Source of the DNA: Clostridia bacterium
GTDB lineage: Bacteria > Bacillota > Clostridia > Oscillospirales > CAG-382
Length of the DNA stretch: 44,883 nt
Direction: 5' to 3'
NCBI GenBank assembly: GCA_017516825.1
Contig: JAFXBC010000002.1
Span: 1-44,883, forward strand
Part shown: in pieces, positions 42,401 to 44,883 of the stretch
Layout of the letters: each line of letters starts with the position of its first letter
Numbering within the stretch: position 1 is the stretch's first letter
Made by a program: the position numbers and the translations under genes
Notes under the pieces: model-generated
Told to the model about the DNA's origin: nothing
Databases searched by the model: none
What the model saw: only the letters and a program-made list of their open reading frames with translations

Positions 42401-44883
42401 ACGGCACCGTATCCTCCACCTTTACCTTCGACGCTGTCGAGGCCGCTTACGTGAAGGTTCTGCTGTACGCAGGCTCTAACGAAGCTGTTCTGGGCACCGA
42501 GCCCGCAGACGGCAAGAAGTTCTGGGAATTCATCTCTGTTGCAGAGTTTGCAGTTTCCGAAGTTGTTTCCGAAAACGGCACCATTGAGGCACCCTACACC
42601 GAACTGCCCGCAGACCTCACCGTTCCCGCAGGCACCACCGTGTTCTTCACCCTGCCCGCAGGTGCTCTGCAGCTGACTGTTTCCGGCAACGATGCAGTAG
42701 CGATCACCAATGCAATGGGTATGGCTATCGCATACGCTGAAAACGGCGTTGCATCTCTGGTATTTGATTACGTCGAACTGGGCGAAACCGTTCTCTTCGG
42801 TATCATGAACCAGAACCCCTATGTTGACGCTTACGTCACCGCTACTATCGGCGAGCCTGTGATCCCCGAGGAAGGCTCTGAGAACAACCCCATCAACGCA
42901 AACGATAAGTACTTCGAAGGCGCTATGTGCTACCTTCTGAATCCTACCCTGAGCGCCGGCGACACCGACGGCATCTGGTATGAATTCACCGCTCCCGCTG
43001 ACGGCATTCTGTGCGTTGAGAACTCCGGCAGCAACTATCAGCTCTCCGTTCTCCAGGGCTACAGCCAGCTGAACGCAATTGACGACGGCGTTTACTCCAA
43101 CCCCGTTATGTCTTACCGCGTAACCGCAGGCGAGACCGTTAAGATCTGGATCATCGCAGAGCCCGATGAAAACTGGAACTATCCCGAAACCACCGTTTAC
43201 GCCAGCATCTTCTTCGTTGCAGGCAATGAAGACGAACCTGTCTCCATCAAGAGCAAGGAAAGCTTCAAGGCGAACATCGCTGCAGGCGATACCGTGTTCT
43301 TCAAGGACGCTACCAATGGCGGCCTGTGGGCAGGTAAGGGCCTGGTAATCAGCGGCTACGCAGATGCGATCGCATGCATGACCGTTGTTGTTAACGGCAC
43401 CGAGTACACCGATACCGACGGCGACGGCGTTATCGAGATCTCCATGCCCGGCGATTACGGCACCAACATGAATCCCTCCTTCTCCATCACCAACGGCCAC
43501 GAATGGGATCTTCCCTTCACCCTGACCCTGGTTGACGAAGCAGCAGAGGATCGCGAAGGCTGTTCTTGCGGCGCTGAGCTTGAGCATTTCGATGCAGTTG
43601 AGCCCGGTTGCCACCAGACCGGTATGAACGAGTACTGGTACTGCGCTGATTGCGACGTATACTACGCCGATGAAGCCGCTACCATCGTTACCAACCGTCT
43701 GAGCCTGACCATCCCCGCTCTGAACGAGCTGGTATACGTAGAGGGCTACGAAGCCGTCTGCCACCAGACCGGTATGAACGAGTACTGGTACTGCCCCGAA
43801 TGCGATGCAGTATTTGCAGATGCAGCAGGCATCCAGCTCACCAACCGTAAGAACCTGGTGATCCCCGCTCCCGTAGAACTGACCTACGTTGCAGCACTTG
43901 AAGCAACCTGCCACCAGAACGGTAACACCGAGTACTGGTACTGTGCAGATTGCGGCGCAATGTTCGCCGATGCCATGGGCGCTATGATCACCAACATCAA
44001 GAACGTTACCGTTCCCGCTTTGAAGTCTCTCACTCACGTGGAAGGCTACGAGGCAACTTGCCACCAGACCGGTCTGAATGAGTACTGGTACTGTGAGGAT
44101 TGCGACGCAGTATTCGCAGATGCCGCAGGCACCATGCTCACCAACCGTCTGAGCCTGACCATTCCCGGTAAAGAACTGACCTACGTTCCCGCAGCAGAGG
44201 CTGTTTGCCACCAGAACGGACATTCCGAGTACTGGACCTGCGAGGACTGCGGCGCGATCTTCACCGACGCAGCAGGCAGATACGTTACCAACATTAAGAA
44301 CATCACCATTCCCGGTAAGGCGCTGACCTACGTTCCCGCAGTGGAAGCAACCTGCCACCAGAACGGCTGTGCAGAGTACTGGTACTGCGAAGAATGCGAT
44401 GCAGTCTTTGCAGATGCAGCCGGCACTCAGCTCACCAACCGTAAGAACCTGACCATCGTTGCAGACAACGAACTGGTTTACGTTCCCGAGGTTCCCGCTA
44501 CCTGCCATCAGAACGGTACTTACGAGTACTGGTACTGCCCTGAGTGCGATGCTGTCTTTGCAGACGCCGCAGGCATCCAGCTTACCAACCGTAAGAACCT
44601 GACCATCGTTGCAAACGCACTGACCTACGTTCCCGCAGTAGAAGCAACCTGCCACCAGAACGGCTGTGCAGAGTACTGGTACTGCGAAGAATGCGATGCA
44701 GTCTTTGCAGATGAAGCAGGCACTCAGCTCACCAACCGCAAGAACCTGACCATCGTTGCAGACAACGCTCTGGTTTACGTTCCCGAGGTTCCCGCTACCT
44801 GCCATCAGAACGGTACTCACGAGTACTGGTACTGCCCCGAGTGCGATGCAGTCTTTGCAGACGCCGCAGGCATCCAGCTTACC
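36436..44883 (+). CDS. Giant multi-domain secreted surface protein, 3' end outside the window
   Basis: Open for 2,816 codons with no stop before the right edge. AAAGGAG lies 8 bp before ATG 36436. Signal peptide 1-25 (cleavage after VTA). Domains by residue: discoidin-like, NLALGK start, 199-365; module E 387-513 and about 1249-1370; module B, four copies at 533-693, 1077-1237, 1558-1718 and 1882-2042; discoidin-like module C, 703-851 and 1722-1868; CBM9/DOMON-like (IDGKLDD) 866-1062; beta-sandwich regions 1426-1555 and 2046-2374; Cys/His repeats from 2376 onward. Pro/Glu linkers separate the modules. Binding of host or plant glycans is inferred; no catalytic domain is seen. Codons are rich in GTT, GCA and GCT, unlike most neighbours but like ftsZ, suggesting high expression. 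Confidence 0.93.
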   Translation, partial: MKKTLASLLIVVMVFCMLGTMFVTAEDESLTWEDTLGYADNGNAYVEVPYGYTWYIDDVNGTIGGEDATICTTQDAYNACNPNWAITIYAAKQADGTYVAQKDAIVTPGSAAGAGITIGEGQIAIVVHSSSSNPDSGYANWQAKVVAMSVKAGDIFEVAEDFSTVTAIGPGGTVEPEEPVIPDAPNTGDDDPEVPSSGNLALGKDVANAENVDANVSTLWINTDLTDGVAQPDWALDWVAGEWHGYWWNAESASAYEWTNAPDGVATPTVDLGAVYPVGLVRVNMFLGSDMGIVPARSVTVKVSTDGENWTEVAVKELAIPEAGDTTVGWVELALDAHVDARYVRVEMVLGAVWLFVDEIEVYSETELPEEPVEPEEPETDLPEGALEFQLSHVNYYSWGTYFDMVAYGEGRNCHNLGNGDYGCEWWIAIKVDNVDGVYTVTQIEGNGDAKAMTASADGFIMYLFSGNENYPANFAAAQQVEVGYIVYSHTFDWTTDVTSETALGNIVFVPAGTELPPVDEPVDPEVPENNKVEINVNDNAILTDGNTGFAGAWGEVGTGHVVLVNNGSCQTVGMDATLYYALGETKKLDGVTVDLYHCANVMIGYPEGQATVLVSVDGENWTEVGKYDLATADVAVGNSGTVSNTFSFDAVEAAYVKVLLYAGSNEAVLGTEPSDGKIFWEFISVAEFAVSECDPVFITEGNAAAGKDWTGDTDALSNYQGDVTDGVCDPDGKYDTSLWLGFDGRKLDDGVATMILDLDFLYSNIIDVNIHAWPAGYSGISIPDAITVYASEDGENYAQIGYVDAFESTDPQWINFTFEEAVTARYIKIDYAFAGTFLFVSEVEVMVGEKSTEPDEPDVPVVKETIAIDGKLDDNGYDKAVWFSDGIWQSVNGATLADLDVSYTVRSDDDNIYLTIKVNQGVDFEKALDLNAWDQSGATNFRIWLLGDGMETRTFYDLLWDGEAFVPFRQKSATDELTFAAGIGDDYINMEIAIAKSSLNITDSFKLMVTYSTPHCLKDDGTTAYNAFHMTACEAMPSGWSGNADAYQSYNCADIALGTKVPSTEPDEPEVPENEIEINVNNEGVLTDGNTGFAGNWGEVGTNDVLLIQNGNCQTAGLNVTLNYALDETKKLDGVIVDLYHCAGVMIGYPEGQATVLVSVDGENWTEVGKYDLAAADVALGNYGTVSSTFSFDAVEAAYVKVVLYAGSSTGVLGDSPADNKIFWEFISVAEFAVSEAADVPPVEEEKHEIIVSHVNAYTWGAYNEMVIVGEGQNSMSKLGYDCTWWIALKVENVDGIYTVTAIEGNGVAKEMTAPADGFLLYCYSNDAASFEAAGLVEVGDVLLSCNFDWKKDAASATPIGSMVFGPQPSADHDHTYTSTIVTAPTLSAEGEALYICVCGDRYTEAVPPVKAQPDELATLPENALTLDYAGYIHDAFHCIIAGDNLTINDLTALGNDGVGKDMNYFYIIVVDANGKVVDTWFELGRPNAVKSDVVCPAGGYIIGYNGNKEDSTALTNIAIGSTITLHNVDLNAIRGVAGHAALTNAGFTVVRPETDVEVNVNENGILTDGNSGFAGNWGEVGANDVLLVSNPYCTEVGMNVTLQYALGELKKIDTVILDLYHCAGVMIGYPEGTATIMVSTDGENYVSVGSFNLAGADVALGNYGTVSSTFKFNTVEAAYVKVVLFAGSNEAVLGTEPADGKKFWEFIAVAEFAVAEAPENLAAGLEWTGDTECGSDYKGNITDGTIITWGAYDTSIWYGFDQRKTDDSVGTIILDLGAVYSNLDQIRAHVWPAGHSGIAVPQSYDFYISEDGENYTLLTSVAGVAGDPMWIGTDNTETFTARYVKLDIVGTSSDTFWFLDELEVNAFDAQLVEDLENAQVEINVNDNAILTDGNTGFAGNWGEVGTGDVLLIQNGNCQNVGMDVTLYYALGETKTIDGVTIDLYHCAGVMIGYPEGQATVLVSLDGESWTEIGKYDLATADVALGNYGTVSSTFTFDAVEAAYVKVLLYAGSNEAVLGTEPADGKKFWEFISVAEFAVSEVVSENGTIEAPYTELPADLTVPAGTTVFFTLPAGALQLTVSGNDAVAITNAMGMAIAYAENGVASLVFDYVELGETVLFGIMNQNPYVDAYVTATIGEPVIPEEGSENNPINANDKYFEGAMCYLLNPTLSAGDTDGIWYEFTAPADGILCVENSGSNYQLSVLQGYSQLNAIDDGVYSNPVMSYRVTAGETVKIWIIAEPDENWNYPETTVYASIFFVAGNEDEPVSIKSKESFKANIAAGDTVFFKDATNGGLWAGKGLVISGYADAIACMTVVVNGTEYTDTDGDGVIEISMPGDYGTNMNPSFSITNGHEWDLPFTLTLVDEAAEDREGCSCGAELEHFDAVEPGCHQTGMNEYWYCADCDVYYADEAATIVTNRLSLTIPALNELVYVEGYEAVCHQTGMNEYWYCPECDAVFADAAGIQLTNRKNLVIPAPVELTYVAALEATCHQNGNTEYWYCADCGAMFADAMGAMITNIKNVTVPALKSLTHVEGYEATCHQTGLNEYWYCEDCDAVFADAAGTMLTNRLSLTIPGKELTYVPAAEAVCHQNGHSEYWTCEDCGAIFTDAAGRYVTNIKNITIPGKALTYVPAVEATCHQNGCAEYWYCEECDAVFADAAGTQLTNRKNLTIVADNELVYVPEVPATCHQNGTYEYWYCPECDAVFADAAGIQLTNRKNLTIVANALTYVPAVEATCHQNGCAEYWYCEECDAVFADEAGTQLTNRKNLTIVADNALVYVPEVPATCHQNGTHEYWYCPECDAVFADAAGIQLT
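38032..42561 (+). repeat. Four copies of a 161-residue module in the giant gene
   Basis: Module B at 38032-38514, 39664-40146, 41107-41589 and 42079-42561, each 483 bp. Shared blocks include LTDGNTGFAG, VMIGYPEGQATVLVS, DGENWTEVGKYDLA, VEAAYVKV and KIFWEFISVAEFAVSE. Copies 1, 2 and 4 are nearly identical at DNA level over long stretches, pointing to recent duplication or gene conversion. Fold probably discoidin-like beta-sandwich. Confidence 0.9.
43609..44883 (+). repeat. Tandem Cys/His repeats of the giant protein (nine seen, array incomplete)
   Basis: The motif CHQxGxxEYWxCxxC, then an FADAAG-like and a TNRKNLTI-like block, recurs with its first Cys codon at 43609, 43759, 43909, 44059, 44206, 44353, 44503, 44650 and 44800: a period of 147 or 150 bp (49-50 residues). 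The two-unit block 44353-44649 is repeated almost exactly from 44650 on (297-bp higher-order repeat). Each unit could bind one zinc or form disulfides. Confidence 0.93.

Noticed and set aside
36364..44820. Antisense open frame of 2,818 codons opposite the giant gene
   Set aside because: It is codon-aligned with the sense frame and open only because the sense gene avoids TTA, CTA and TCA. The sense frame has a promoter, ribosome site, signal peptide and known domain types; the antisense product is low-complexity repeats mirroring them.
43609..44883. Regular 147-150 bp repeats as a possible CRISPR array
   Set aside because: The units are coding, continuous and lack unique spacers; the period is far too long.

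Overview
The window looks like chromosomal DNA of a Gram-positive, gut-type Clostridia (Bacillota), probably Oscillospirales or Christensenellales-like; the family is a guess. Reasons: a clostridial-style division and cell-wall (dcw) cluster, DivIB/FtsL-type proteins, a PASTA-bearing transpeptidase, an LPPTG cell-wall anchor, an OmpR-type two-component pair, an ECF sigma factor with a membrane-bound partner, lipoprotein serpins, and many consensus TTGACA-N17-TATAAT promoters. Coding density is high and codons are GC-rich, with strong avoidance of TTA, CTA and TCA. No IS element, prophage or CRISPR array is visible.

Layout. 1-3.7 kb (minus): a response regulator and histidine kinase, then a secreted protein of unknown function; 11-bp direct repeats sit at the same distance from the -10 box in front of the regulator and of the secreted gene, suggesting that the regulator controls both. 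3.9-8.2 kb (plus): a nucleoside-salvage operon, deoC-deoD-deoB-cdd-pdp, taking nucleosides to bases, deoxyribose phosphate, acetaldehyde and glyceraldehyde-3-phosphate. 8.3-16.1 kb: a small membrane protein, a small alarmone synthetase, a CopA copper ATPase with metal-binding domains at both ends, a SAM methyltransferase, an AlgX/DHHW-like lipoprotein, a second small lipoprotein, and tRNA-Thr(CGT).

16.4-26.6 kb (plus): the dcw cluster mraZ-rsmH-ftsL-pbp-mraY-ftsW-murG-ftsQ-ftsZ, led by a perfect promoter and closed by a strong terminator. It lacks the Mur ligases and ftsA. 26.6-31.5 kb: an SGNH hydrolase, a small Cys-rich protein, an ASCH domain fused to a type II glycerate kinase, and two secreted membrane- or wall-anchored proteins. 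31.6-36.1 kb (minus): methyltransferase, then ECF sigma factor, anti-sigma-like membrane protein and two tandem lipoprotein serpins, the last four apparently translationally coupled or co-transcribed. 36.4 kb to the right edge: the first 2,816 codons of a giant secreted protein built from duplicated discoidin-like, CBM9-like and other beta-sandwich modules and ending in an array of about 49-residue Cys/His repeats that continues past the window.

The most unusual signals are: a dispersed, hairpin-rich intergenic repeat, four copies here, that ends in a Shine-Dalgarno sequence and sits directly in front of four unrelated genes; the matched regulator boxes of the two-component system; the sigma/anti-sigma/twin-serpin operon; the ASCH-glycerate kinase fusion; and the recently amplified repeats of the giant surface protein.
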